From contig OX638133.1 of assembly GCA_951804985.1 (NCBI GenBank), forward strand, positions 330,501-394,500: a DNA stretch of 64,000 nt, given 5' to 3'. The stretch is from Dryomyza anilis (taxonomy: Eukaryota; Arthropoda; Insecta; Diptera; Dryomyzidae). Under the pieces are notes generated by a model, which worked only from the letters and a program-made list of their open reading frames with translations, did no database searches and had not been told where the DNA came from. Numbering within the stretch: position 1 is the first letter of the stretch; every line of letters begins with the position of its first letter. A program made the translations under genes and the position numbers. Shown here piece after piece: positions 43,795 through 55,401 of the stretch.

Positions 43795-45449
43795 TCTCCA
43801 AATTTTCAAAATCTTTAATAAAGATTTTGATTTTTATTCAAGATTTCAACAAAGAACTTTTTTAAAATTTTATGATCTGACATTTATGTTCGATTTTTGA
43901 TTTCATAGAATAAGATATTTTAATGTTCTCAGAACTCAACTATGTCATTGGACTTTTTATGTAGATCCAAAAGGATACAATTTATCAAAAATATTCAATG
44001 ACGCAGAACCTTGTTGAATTTTTATGTTATCAATGTCCCTTTCCTTTCTTATGCTTTTCCCTCTATAAGAGTTTCATATAACAAAAAATGTAAATTAATA
44101 TTTTTGGTAAATTTTGAATGCAAGAGAATATACTAGACCTTTCAGTAGTGTTCTAATTCGACTTATAATGATTTTAATGTTATTCCATTTTGTTATTCCC
44201 ATGTTATAAATAAAAATGTTCTTAGCATAAATGAACTATTTTAAAAATTTACAATTCATATTGGACTTAGTATACTTGGACTTAGTATTACTTGGAAGTT
44301 TTTGAATTTTGTAGGCCAAGTTTTGTTTTTTTTTTGTTTGTTTTTGATATGGGAGAGATTGGGAGTTATCGATATCATTCATATATTTGAATTAAATTAA
44401 ATTTTCATTTTAGTTTTTCGTGAATATATTGAAAGTCATTTGTTTTCGGCCGAGAATATTCCCAAATGAATTTATGATGAAAATACGTAATCCGAATGAA
44501 TAAAAGTAAAAAAGAATTAATTTTTATAAGCGACTGTATTGTTAGCAACTCTCTGTTATAAATTAATATATTTTTTTAAACCTACCAATTAAATGTTTTT
44601 TGTTTTTGTACATTTACAGTTTCGTTTTAATTTTTTCTATCAATTTTGAAACAAAGCTGTTTAATCCACTTTTAAACATTTCAAACACTTTTTTAAAATA
44701 ATTTCTTTTTTTTAATGATTAAATATTTAAATTATTAATATAATATAAAATGCATTTCTATATTAAAATTGTTTTTAAAAATTTGAATTTACAATCGAAA
44801 TCTAAGATTTTTTGATTACTTTTTTTTAATTAAATTAACAATCAAAACTTCATATGAAATTGAAATGACTCCAAAACACATACAATTTTAACTAGTTACC
44901 CGCCAATGATTTACTGTTGCTTCAAATGAGTTATGTTTGAGACAAGCTTTTCTTTGCCTTTGCGAGCACAATAGACGCAGATACTGAAATGGTTTTAATC
45001 GTTTTTAATTGCACATTCGCACACATAATCGTGTTAATTAGGAAATATTTTTATGATTGCGCAGAACTCATTCCACATAGTATCTGGTTCCAGATAATTA
45101 GCAACAACAACTTTATCGCTCTACGGCTGCCCGCCTGCAGATTGATTTTCATTAGGTTTTTATTTATTTTTTTTATTGTTTGGTGTTCTGGTTTTTCAAC
45201 GCGCTGCGTGCAACTAATTAAAGTATCTTTTAGATATACTGGCTTTTGTAGCTGCTGGATACTCCACTCAATACAACTCTCATTAATTAAGTCGCCATTT
45301 TTGTTTTTACATTGAGAATAGTCACTACATACTTATTCCGACTTGTGTTTTAAGATATGTTGTACCCATATAATATTTTTTGTATATAAGTCTCAGATAT
45401 AATATTTTGCCAATTATCGTTAAAAACTAAAACAGTCTTAATGGTCTTA
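43795..45449. other. AT-rich non-coding stretch
   Basis: No gene. A 108-codon plus-strand frame (44989-45315) is hydrophobic because of T-rich codons and has no features of a real protein. Confidence 0.45.
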
Positions 45450-45905
45450 AATCATGCCCGAGATAACATTTCTGGCATTTTTCAGGAATATTTCTGGCAT
45501 ATTTCCGGCAAACACACTTATAAATAGAATGTTTTCGGGTTTCAGGTTGCCATTTTTTTTTTTTTTTGGAAATTTATATATTTTGGGTACGGGCAGAAAA
45601 CAGACGGGTGATACAGACTCCGCCTTTGTCTGTTTGAAATATGTCGAAAATATGATTGTAAACTGTCTCGACCCTACCAAAAATTGTGTCTATGGTGAAT
45701 GATACCCGAGACAACATTTTTGCCATATTTCAGGAATATTTCCGGCATATTTCAGATAAACAAACAGATAAATGGAAAATTTTGGGAAGTGTTTAGCAGG
45801 TTGTAAAATTTTGTGGAATTTTATTGGCATATTCACGGCATAAAACAGACAGCTTGTGACACAAACTCCGCTTTTGTATATTTAAAATATGCCGATAAAA
45901 TTTTA
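45450..45905 (+). repeat. Tandem duplication, unit about 250 bp
   Basis: CCCGAGATAACATTTCTGGC at 45455 recurs as CCCGAGACAACATTTTTGCC at 45708. GGAATATTTCTGGCATATTTC recurs as GGAATATTTCCGGCATATTTC. CAGACTCCGCCTTTGTCTG at about 45615 recurs as CAAACTCCGCTTTTGTATA at about 45867. Two diverged copies lie head to tail. Confidence 0.8.
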
Positions 45906-46639
45906 CTGAGCTGATACTTTTAGTTCAAATAAAATAATTATAATTTATCCATATGATTCTCAAAATATTTTAAAAGTGAATTGAATTGTTTAGAATTTAA
46001 TTGAAAAATACGTATTTCAAGTTAGGATTGTTATCGAAAATTTAAAAAAAAAACCCTATCATTATAGAGAACAGCTTTCAAATTATAACGAATCGATATC
46101 GTTTAGTTTCCCAAATATTTTTAATCCATAAAAAATATTCAGTTCATTATTACTTAGTATTTTATAATTCTTTTTATCAAGTTTTTTTTCTGTGTATTGC
46201 ATTTGTTATTTTTTTTTACATTGCACTCAACACAGTCTGTCTGTCGCTCAATTTACGCTATGTTTTCGATTAATTGAGCCAATCGTGTTCAGTTGGACTG
46301 TTATATGGTTGTTGATCATTAATTGAAAGTATCTGTCAAATGGCATTCGATATCTTTTTTTTTTGTATATTACACAAGTAATTTTTGATTTATTTAATTT
46401 TACTAAATATGGTTTTGATTTTAAAAATTGTGTGAACCAAGTTTAACTCAGTTCAAAACAATTTTACGACAATCATTAATAATGGCGTTGGCCTCGTTAG
46501 GACGGTTCTACGCTCTATGTTTGGTAAATTTTAAAATTTTTAATTAAATTTAATAGCAATAAATTTTCGTCTAAATTGTCAGATTATCGATTTTGTATAT
46601 TAAACGACATCGTAGAATTTGTTATTGGAAAATGCTTCT
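45906..46639. other. AT-rich stretch
   Basis: Includes TTATCG and ATCGATATCG words near 46031-46101 in a context resembling 14500-14540, and a MITE-like TTTTTTTCTGTGTA end at 46183-46196. No gene is seen. Confidence 0.4.
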
Positions 46640-47450
46640 TATGAATTAAAGTTCCATGTGCTTTGATTATTTCGACGCATGTGCAGCCAGGGTTTCGCCT
46701 ATAAAGTGATGGTTACCAATGATGTGCATCAATTTCAGCTTCCATGTTCAACTTTCACGCAGTGGCAACCAAAATGGCGACGCTTTACGACCGACAAAGT
46801 TACGATTTTGTGAAATGTTTTATTCTTACGAATGTAATCAAGCCGCCAGACATTTTATTGTGTTCTTCATGTAGGTAAAATGAATTAAAACCCCTAACAA
46901 ACGTATCTAGAACGACCGAGTCGCATTTAATTGGTCCACAAGGTTTCACAAGGTGGCCCAACACCTGAGCTATTAAAAATTTTAAATAGCCTTAAAAAAA
47001 CCTAACGACGCAGCAAGATATTAATGGAATTTGTAACCTCATAGTATTTTTGATGACTACCAAAAGCCATTCTTGTCAACCGATTTTCGTATGTTTTTGA
47101 AGTAACATGAGCTAAAATGAAATTATTTGGTCTCATTAAAAACCACTGCCTATAATTTTAACAGAAAAAAGTTAATAAAACGGAAATCGTGATGGCGGTC
47201 ATGTGCAATCGTTCGCATAAATGACAGGCGGTCGGTCGGTTGGTGCCTTTAAGTCGTCCATTCTCACTCAGTAGGCGCAACTACCGGAAAATGTTAATGT
47301 CTTTCTTGAGAATTGCTTTCAAAGCCGCTGTCCGCGTATTAAAGCATTTAATTGTTTCAGTTGTAAAAGATAAGGCCTACTTTAATTATTAAGCAAATCT
47401 TCCCGCCCGAATGTGTTCATCCAATGAAATCACTGCTCCCGTACTGATGT
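46640..47450. promoter_or_regulatory. GC-richer single-copy island
   Basis: Contains AAAATGGCGACG (46771-46782), a CGGTCGGTCGGTTGG tract (47230-47244) and CTCACTCAGTAGG (47264-47276). No frame has coding character. Confidence 0.3.
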
Positions 47451-47530
47451 TTCTTTCTATTTATAATAGTCTTAATTATATTAAACATGTACAAATTAAT
47501 TCATAATTTACCAACGATTATATTATATGC

Positions 47531-48014
47531 ACGCAGAAAACTGATTTGTTGCGGCAACCAACTTAATTGCCCTTAATTACCGAATCATTCGGTTGTGGCA
47601 ACAACTGACATATATTTCGCAACAACCTCTTAATTCTGTTCTGGCAACCTCCAAAACGGTGAACATGAGATTGTGGCAACCTCCAGTTCGGTGATCATGA
47701 GGTCACAACCTTATGATCACCGAACTGCCACAACCGCATGTTTACCGTTTTAGAGGTTGCCAGAACCGAATCGGTGAACATGAGGTTGTAGTAACCTCCA
47801 AATCGGTGATCAAGATGTTGTGACAACCTCCAAATCGGTTATCATGAGGTTGTGTAAACCTCCAATTGAAATTTTATTATAACAAAGTTTTTATAATAAT
47901 AATGATGTTGTGACAACCTCCAAATCGGTGATCATGAGGTTGTGTAAACCTCCAATTGTAATTTTATTATAACAAAGTTTTTAAAATAATAATCATGAGG
48001 TTGTCACAACCTTA
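47531..48014 (+). mobile_element. Foldback/MITE-like element A, copy 3 (right end lost)
   Basis: Begins ACGCAGAAAACTGATTTGTT with GCGGCAACCAAC and ACCGAATCATTCGGTTG, as in copy 1. The minisatellite (47618-48014) is rearranged: one block is inverted (47641-47763), and a unit of about 93 bp that joins GATGTTGTGACAACCTCC to CAATTGAAATTTTATTATAAC is tandemly duplicated (47813, 47905). The right terminus is absent. Confidence 0.7.
47641..47763. repeat. Snap-back inverted repeat in element A copy 3
   Basis: The arm 47641-47698 (CTGGCAACCTCCAAAACGGT ... AGTTCGGTGATCATGAGG) pairs with 47711-47763 (TTATGATCACCGAACT ... ACCGTTTTAGAGGTTGCCAG). The right arm lacks a six-base ACCTCC. The spacer is about 12 bases. 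Confidence 0.85.
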
Positions 48015-49204
48015 ATATAGCCCGTGTAAAAAGTAATACTCATTTGAAAACCGATAAACGATATACCAAGCAGAAACCCTAAACCGAAATAGAAACCGTT
48101 TCAATTGTTTATTAAGTATTCAAATATTTTCTAAATTTCAATGATATCACGGGTTAGTCCAATAGAAATTGATAAAAATTAATAGTCATTTTTGTCATTC
48201 CAACTAAATATATTACTTTAAACAGTGTTACTAATCAAAAATATAATGATTATCGTAAAGTTTCCCGGCCACAACGACTACAGTACAATTCAAAAAATAC
48301 GAATGAAAACTGAATAAAAAAATGCTGAACCGTTGCAAACGAAACAAAGTAGCTGAAATCGATTATAAGCCGATGTCCATAAATACGTTAACAACTTTTT
48401 GTTGTCATTACCTAGCGGGAAAACTATAAAAACTACAACAGCTGTTGGCAGCATTTATACAATATGACAACTTATGCAATTGTTACAAATACAAATTGTC
48501 AGCCAGTATTCTCAAACGTCAAAGATATATGAAAAGTTTTGCAAATCAAAATGCAATCAAATCAAACAACGAACTAACATTCAATAAAAATTGTCAACAG
48601 CTGTCAAAAATGGATACAAATCAGAAATAGTTTCACTTTGTCACAAGTTTTGTCAGGCATTGAGTTTCGTTGAAGTTTTGTTAAATTAAAAAAGTTTATT
48701 AGAACCAACAAATTTCTGTTATTAATTGTTAACAATTTATATCTCAGAGTGTACACATTGACTACTTTGGTAATAAAAATATTAACACTTTCTTAACATG
48801 AAAAACAATATTTGCGTAAAAATTGATTTTGTAATATTTCAATAATTTTAAAATCGACTAAAATTAAAAAATTGCTTTATAAAAGATGCGAAGTTCGAAG
48901 TCTCTATAATAATAAAATTCGTGACTATGAACTATAATTTAGTGACATGAATGAACAATTTACAATTGAATGATTTGATGAAATAAGGGTGAAGTCCAGC
49001 AGTTTTTAAGCCAAGTTACATGGAAAATGTTAATTTTTTTTTATTTGCAAACATAATACATACGTATTTTATATGATAGAATTTTTTAACAAAAAAATCG
49101 TAAATTTGACACATTTAAACAGATTTTATTGATTTTCCAGCGAAGTAAAAAAATGGACTTAACCATTTTTTGCACCAAACCATTCAATTTCTAGTGGCAT
49201 ACAC
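48015..49204. other. AT-rich non-coding stretch
   Basis: No gene is seen. A 61-codon frame at 48445-48630 has no features. Confidence 0.45.
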
Positions 49205-50625
49205 ACACACAAAAAATGGCTCTCCCAAACATAATTTTGCAGGCATTAAAATGTATTTTTGGAATTTTATGTAAACATAATATATAATTGCCTGATAAAT
49301 CATTTGTAAACAGGGTTGTCTTGAGACTTGAACAGTGTTGTAATCAGCTCTGATTTACATTATGATATCACGGAAACATTATGATGTTGCCCCTTAAAAT
49401 GATGTATGTTCTAATAAAAACATAATAATTACTATATCCAAACAAAATAAATATTTGAACCGCAACATAAATATGTTTAAAATAGAACATGATTTGGAAC
49501 GACCTGAATATAAATATGTTTCCAGAGAAACATATCAGTTGTGTCAGTTCAAATAGTAGTATGTTTGCATAAAAACATATCTTAATATTTTTGAAAAGGA
49601 ATCCTGAAAATAAAATACTGTTTTATTTTTTATTAAAAATCATAAACCATTCACAGTGGGAATTAATAATATTTGATTTTTAAATGCATAAATAAATAAT
49701 TGAATTAAAACTGCAAGTACAAGTCTCAGTATAGCACATAGCGTTGGCAAGGAATTTGCGAAGCCTCTGGTCAAAAACCATGTCGAATTCTGTTTGAAAA
49801 TAGAAGTTGTGGTTTTTTTTGATGAAATATCAGTGTCGGCTTTTTAGAAAAACATTCGGGTCAATTAAATTATATACTGCACTATTAAATTGTGTACTTT
49901 TTCAACCACAATTTGTATATTTTTTAAATTTACAAAGGACATCGTATTATCGATACGAATACGTTTTCTCAACAAACATCAAAAGACACGTATGCAGAAA
50001 ATGGCGGTCACCGAGTGTAAACTTCGTATACAAGAAGAATATTGCAAGAATACTTATATTTACATCTAATTTCATTTTTTTTTCTTTCTTTTCAATCATC
50101 AGTATGTTTAAAATGACCCTATACAAAAGAGACGTAGGTAGAAAATTCTGCTCAACGAGTGCCAACTTCGTATACAAGAAGAATGTTGGAAGAATAAATT
50201 TATTTAAATCCAATTTCTTTTTTGTTTGTTTTTAAACATCAATATGTTCAAACGATGGCAAAAAATGCCAACGTCGTCTGTCGATAACTAATCGAATGAA
50301 GACGAGCGTTGCGAACATACGTTATAATTAGATTTGAATAGCATTTTCTGTTTGTTTTGAAACATAGTTATAACCAAGTAAATTGCCAAGAAATAGTATA
50401 TTCAAATGCAATTAAAATTTTATGTTTGTATTGTAACATATTTATGATAAGTTTGACAGATTCTGCTGTGGAATATATAAAAAGTTTACACATAGTAAAT
50501 ATATTATTACCATCTGAACATTAATTTAATTACACTTCATTCGTTATACTCGTATGGTGATTTCGTATTATTTTTTAATTACATTCAAACATATTCAAAC
50601 AAATCTTTTCTATCCGTGCATTAAA
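49205..50625. mobile_element. Dispersed element rich in AAACATA/TATGTTT
   Basis: Starts ACACACAAAAAATGGCTCTCCC with AAACATAATTTTGCAGGC, matching 2110-2230. AACATA, ATATGTTT and CATATTC words recur throughout. Weak inverted ends may lie near 49205 and 50610 (ATCTTTTCTATCCGTGCA). A tandem duplication sits inside (49993-50215). Confidence 0.4.
49993..50215 (+). repeat. Tandem duplication of about 136 bp
   Basis: GCAGAAAATGGCGGTCACCG, AGTGTAAACTTCGTATACAAG recurs as GTAGAAAATTCTGCTCAACG, AGTGCCAACTTCGTATACAAG 136 bases later, each followed by AAGAAT.TT..AAGAATA and a T-rich tract. A 142-codon frame spans both copies (49807-50235) with a repeated NFVYKKN motif. It is Phe-rich and AT-driven, and I treat it as repeat-derived. 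Confidence 0.75.
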
Positions 50626-50634
50626 CATTTTTAT

Positions 50635-51115
50635 AACCAACACCTATGAGACACAAGGTATATTCAGTTTTGTAATTATAACGCCCCTTTGGAGATGTGG
50701 GCGGTATGGAAAAGTAGGATCTGAGTATGGAAATGAGGTCAAGGCACACGCCCACCTCTTATATGAGTGACTTTTATATAACTTTTTAGGAACCAATAAC
50801 TCCAAGATATAGTTATAAAATTTAAAACGACTCCTAAAAATATGTGTTCCAAATATGAGCATGATCCGCCCACATTTATTTTTAACATTTTTTTCCGTGG
50901 TCCGCCCACTTTTATTTTTGTATATTTTTATTATTATTTATTAGTTTTTTTTTGTATTTTTTGGTGAGGGGGTTCAGCTCAATTAAGATCGTTCTACTTT
51001 AAGCATACAAATAAATACCCCACATTAATATCACCACAAGCTGGAGCGTACTTCATAGTCGGGCCAGAGCGACTTTAAGTCCCGACCATGTGACTTAACT
51101 TTCCCTACTCGTTTA
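50635..51115 (+). mobile_element. mini-me/DINE-like remnant
   Basis: Starts ACCTATGAGACACAAGGTAT with ATTCAGTTTTG (compare ACACTAAGAGTGAAAGGGTA, TATTCAGTTTGG) and ends TAGTCGGGCCAGAGCGACTT, GTGACTTAACTTTCCCTACTCG (compare TAGTCGGCTTAGACCGACT, GTGATCTAACCTTCCCAACTGG). The interior, with GGGCGGTATGG and CCGCCCAC words, differs from the other copies, and the GTCT tract is absent. Confidence 0.55.
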
Positions 51116-51129
51116 AATGAGGCTTTATC

Positions 51130-51980
51130 GCATTGGACTCATTATTTTTACTGATTCTATTATGTTTGCCATTTGGCAACTCTGTTTCAACCCTACAATC
51201 TGAACCAAAGGCAATGTGCTTCCAGAGCAAAGTAGATATGTACATAATCAGTGAGCAGAAGGAAGACTTAGTTGTTGTTTGTTAATAAAGTTCTCCATGG
51301 TACATTCCCAGACAGCCGTAAAGTATCAACATGCCTCGAACATTAAATGCTGGCCATGTCCGCTGTCTTCACCTCCGCGGAGGACAAAAACTGACAAAAT
51401 CCTTGTGTCCTCCTGCATTAAACAAAATTAAAAAACGTATTTTGCCAAAGCTTGTTTTGACCATTTTAACAAGCCACGTTTGGAGATACAGCTCCAGCTC
51501 CAGCGCAGCACAGTACCTCATTCTGTGCAGCAGAAAATTCAAAAAAAAACCCACAGGTACAAAAAATTGTAAACAGCAATCAATTCTTGGACTTTTGTCG
51601 TTTTTTTCCTTCGATGTCTGTTTGATTTGCAATTTTGTCCTTGGCTGATGGCCAAGGCAAGGGTCCTGCCTGCCGCATGCCGCCGCACAATGAATGTTTA
51701 AATAAATTTATAAATTCTTGTCTTAAAAGCAGGCAGGTTGTTGTTATTGTGGTTGCTTTTGTATACGCGGAATAAATTGGTAACACAAAAATGCAATTTG
51801 GAAAAAATCGTTAGCATGCGTTGGACGATTGGCCGATGCAGCCGATGAAGATGCTCCGGAGGCTGCCTGCACGGCATGGATGTTGCTGCCGCATGTGGCT
51901 GTAATCACGACTTTGCCGATTCAATTAGAGTCCGTACGTGGTACACCGAGAAGTTTAATCGAACGTCGTAAACAGTGATG
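51130..51980. promoter_or_regulatory. GC-richer single-copy island
   Basis: Contains CAGCTCCAGCTCCAGCGCAGC (51489 onward), CTGCCTGCCGCATGCCGCCGC (51666 onward) and CCGATGCAGCCGATGAAGATG (51831 onward). Overlapping frames of 68-105 codons on both strands have no domain. Confidence 0.3.
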
Positions 51981-52102
51981 TTTGAAATTTAATTAAGAGA
52001 ATTGTTAGAGAACGTCGTTATCAAAACGGTATTGATTTATAAAATTCGGACGAAATGGCCATTGAATTAAATAACTTAATTTCGAATAAATGCAAAATAA
52101 AT

Positions 52103-52400
52103 ACACACAGAATCGAGATTTGTTGCGCCAACCAACTCTCTGCGCAACCAATTTATTCGGTTCACTCATCCGCTTAGTCGGTTGTTACAGTCAAAACTAG
52201 AAGGGTTTGGACTACAACCAATTTAGAATAACTTTAGAACAATTTCAAACAGTTTGAGAATAATTTGGAGTGTGTATAGGATAATATTTCAAGCGCCCAC
52301 CGAATGTGGCTGTTCCGCCAAATATGTTTATAAAATTCCTTTTAATCGAATGAGTTGGTTGTTACAACTGACTTTTTCGTACTTCCAACTTGATGTGTAG
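52103..52400 (+). mobile_element. Diverged element A copy
   Basis: ACACACAGAATCGAGATTTG with TTGCGCCAACCAACTCTC matches the A left end. CCAATTTATTCGGTTC and GTTGGTTGTTACAACTGAC follow. The minisatellite has been lost. The right end, near ACTTGATGTGTAGAC, is uncertain. Confidence 0.5.
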
Positions 52401-52410
52401 ACGATCAGTT

Positions 52411-52725
52411 ACACAGAGAAAAAATTGTATTTCGGTCGAGAGACTTTTAATACAATATAGAGAAGTAGACTTTTAATTCAATTATTGACTAAATTTTGTT
52501 TCGATATAGTAGGCCTCACTGAAAATTCCAGATTTAGGAAATGAGATTAAATCTTTTAATTTTGAACGCATACAAATAATACATCTTAACTTAACGTCTT
52601 TCGTTACAAAAATGATGACTATAAATATCGGATTCAATATTAGAATATTTCGGGTCGACCGTTCACGTGTATTTTATTTTTTAGCGTACTTTAATAATAC
52701 ATGAGATTTTCTCATGTGTGCAGTA
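52411..52725. mobile_element. Possible MITE
   Basis: TTACACAGAGAAAAAATTG at the left and GAGATTTTCTCATGTGTGC at the right are weak inverted ends about 310 bp apart. No gene is seen inside. Confidence 0.35.
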
Positions 52726-52822
52726 CAAAAGTTGAATTTTGTCGTTCGGTCAATATATCACCAAAAATATATCAAAAGAATAACAATATATGTTTAATAT
52801 AAAAATAACTGGAAATTAATGT

Positions 52823-53275
52823 CACACATAGAAAAATCCTCTTTTGGCATGAGGTTAATTGAACCAACGTTTTAGTGTTGCAACCGATATACTTTTGTTG
52901 TAACCTCATGTCATTAAAATGAACGTACCATTTCTTACTCTAACCGAAATGTTAGTCCGCGCAACTGCACGTTCGGTTGTTCGGTTCGAAATTGTATGCA
53001 TGACATATTTACGCATCAAAAATTCATGTAGAAAACTTTACATAAATAATTTTTCTATATAAAAAAATATTCTTGCTGATTTGGAGGTTTAAACAACCTC
53101 ATGCTTGCAGAATAGGAGGTTGGCACAACCTCATGCTTGCAGACTAGGAGGTTAGCACAATCTCATTCTTGATGACTAGGAGGTTGGTACAACCTCCTAA
53201 TAAGCATTTTTCCGCAACCGAATAATTTGGTAGGGCAATTTAGTTGGTTGCCGCAACAAATCAGTTTTCTGTGCG
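52823..53275 (-). mobile_element. Foldback/MITE-like element A, copy 4 (short)
   Basis: Left CACACATAGAAAAATCCTCT with TTTGGCATGAGG, right GTTGGTTGCCGCAACAAATC with AGTTTTCTGTGCG, total 453 bp. It keeps the AGTGTTGCAACCGATATAC block and about four minisatellite units (53083-53200), and is the compact version of copy 2. Confidence 0.75.
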
Positions 53276-53369
53276 CAGATAATTTATGATTGCAAACGCG
53301 AATATGTTGCCTGCATGCACATTTTTCTGAACGTGTACGGTAGCATAAAAATGTATTTTGTTTATACAA

Positions 53370-54330
53370 CGCATTATCAATGCGCACCACGCATTACAAA
53401 GTGAAACCAATTTAAGTTCCAAACTAGAACTGCCACCGTATCCCATAAAAAGGTCTCAATAATGGAGCAGTGAGTGGAACAGAGTAGAAACTAAGCGCTG
53501 CATGCAATTCGAACGACTTTATAAGCCAAAAGCAGAGCGCACGAAATTCGCCAATTTTGCGAATAGGATGCATTAAATGTAGTCCAGGTGCCACCGCCAG
53601 ACCATTAGTAAACGGGCGCAGTAATGAAGCAGCAATGCGCCATTGAAAGCGCATTAGTTTTTCGTGGTAAATCGGAATATCGAGATGCTATTAGTTAAGT
53701 TGTCTGACATGCGCTCGTTTGTGTGCGTGCCCACAATATATGCGCCAAATATGGCGATCGTGCTCCTCCGGAACCTATGCAACTACTCGACCAGGTGACG
53801 CCCCAACAACTACAACGTTTAATGTCCGTGGATCCATGCAAAAAAGCTGCCACAACATGGCAACTACATGTGCTGCGTCTCTCCATTATCCTCGTACAAT
53901 GAATTGATCGTACGTCAAATGCGGTCGTCATCGTCGTCGAAGACGACTGTCGTCTTTATTATCGCCGTGCAGTGATCTCAGCCCAGTTAGCGCTACCATC
54001 GCACAGACGTCAACTTAATTTAGATGCACGCAGAGTTTGTTAAAAGTAGCTAAAACTACACTAAGTTCTGCCCGAAGATAATGCAGTGAAAAGGCACTGA
54101 ACAGCTATCCAACGATCTTGCCGCACGATCAGCCTGTTCAGTCAGTGGACGTGATCACGTAAATTCTATTTGCATATTTAAATAAGAGTCTCAAACCGGA
54201 GGGATCTGGATGTCGGTTCCTGTTGTGGTAGTTGGACCTGACTGAAATATAATCATGCATTTCTTGCACTGGATATGTGTGTCAGCTTTAATTTGGGACG
54301 ATCTGATTTAGGTCAGAGCAAATTGGAAAT
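53370..54330. promoter_or_regulatory. GC-rich single-copy island
   Basis: Contains GTCGTCATCGTCGTCGAAGA (53925 onward), flowing into CGACTGTCGTC, which can fold back. It also has GCGCATTAGTTTTTCG (53650 onward) and CCAAATATGGCGATC (53746 onward). Frames on both strands have no domain. Confidence 0.3.
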
Positions 54331-54687
54331 AGGCGTAATAGGACGAAAGGTTGAAACTTTGCAATGAAAGAAATAAGTCGAATTTTTATATTTTTGAATA
54401 TGTTATACCATAATTCAATTATCATGGTTCCTGGAAATATTTTGACGAAAATGCATTTATCACAAGTTCGCGAAAAATCTCATCAAAAGTGATGCTAATG
54501 ATAACACTAATCAACAAAACGAGAACAAATTTTTGACATGGACATGAATTCTTTTTTTTTTTTATTACGTAACGTTTTTATGAAAATTTCTCGCCACATT
54601 TTAGAATTAAAAAATACAGTCCCTTACACAACCAGTTTTCCAAGAAAGAGTAAACGCAATTTTCTTTTAATCTAAACTCGAAAAAAA
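54331..54687. other. AT-rich non-coding stretch
   Basis: No gene is seen. Confidence 0.4.
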
Positions 54688-55165
54688 TGTTTCAGTGTTG
54701 CAACCGAAATACATTTGTTGTAACCTCATGTCATTAAAATGAACGTACCATTTTTTATTCTAACCGAAATATTAGTCCAACTGCACGTTCGGTTGTTGTA
54801 ACCTCATGATTGAATTTTGCATTGTTTCAAAATTTGACGTTTGTGCATTTGTTACGGCAACTGAGTACGTTATTGTATCAACAAAATAAATGACAAACGG
54901 CAACCTCATGTCTATCAACAGTTCGGATGCCAGTTTTTTGCCAACAATTATAGATACATGCAGAAATAGATATATGAATATTAATAAAATAATGAAAAAT
55001 TTAATACTAATTGCTGTTTAGCTAGTGAAATATAATAAAAATATAAAAATATGTGACCATATGTGGCATTTTAAATAGTTTTTTTTTTATTTTTCTTAAT
55101 TATGATGAAATAAAATATTAAATGTGGTTCATCCTGTTTTTATTTTTCAGGGAACAGCAATTAAC

Positions 55166-55167
<2 letters not shown>

Positions 55168-55219
<52 letters not shown>
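55168..55219. repeat. (TA)n microsatellite
   Basis: About 26 uninterrupted TA dinucleotides in the element A left piece, at a place where other copies have a few TATA repeats. Confidence 0.95.
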
Positions 55220-55222
<3 letters not shown>

Positions 55223-55401
55223 TGAAATTGTGTTCGTGACATATTAACTCATCAAAAATACATGTAGAAAACTTACATAAATAAGTTTTATATATAAAAA
55301 AAATCTTAAAATAAAATTTTAATTGGAGATTTCGGCATGCTTACTGACTTGGAGGTTTAAACAACCTCATGCTGGCTGAATAGGTGGTTAGCACAACCTC
55401 A

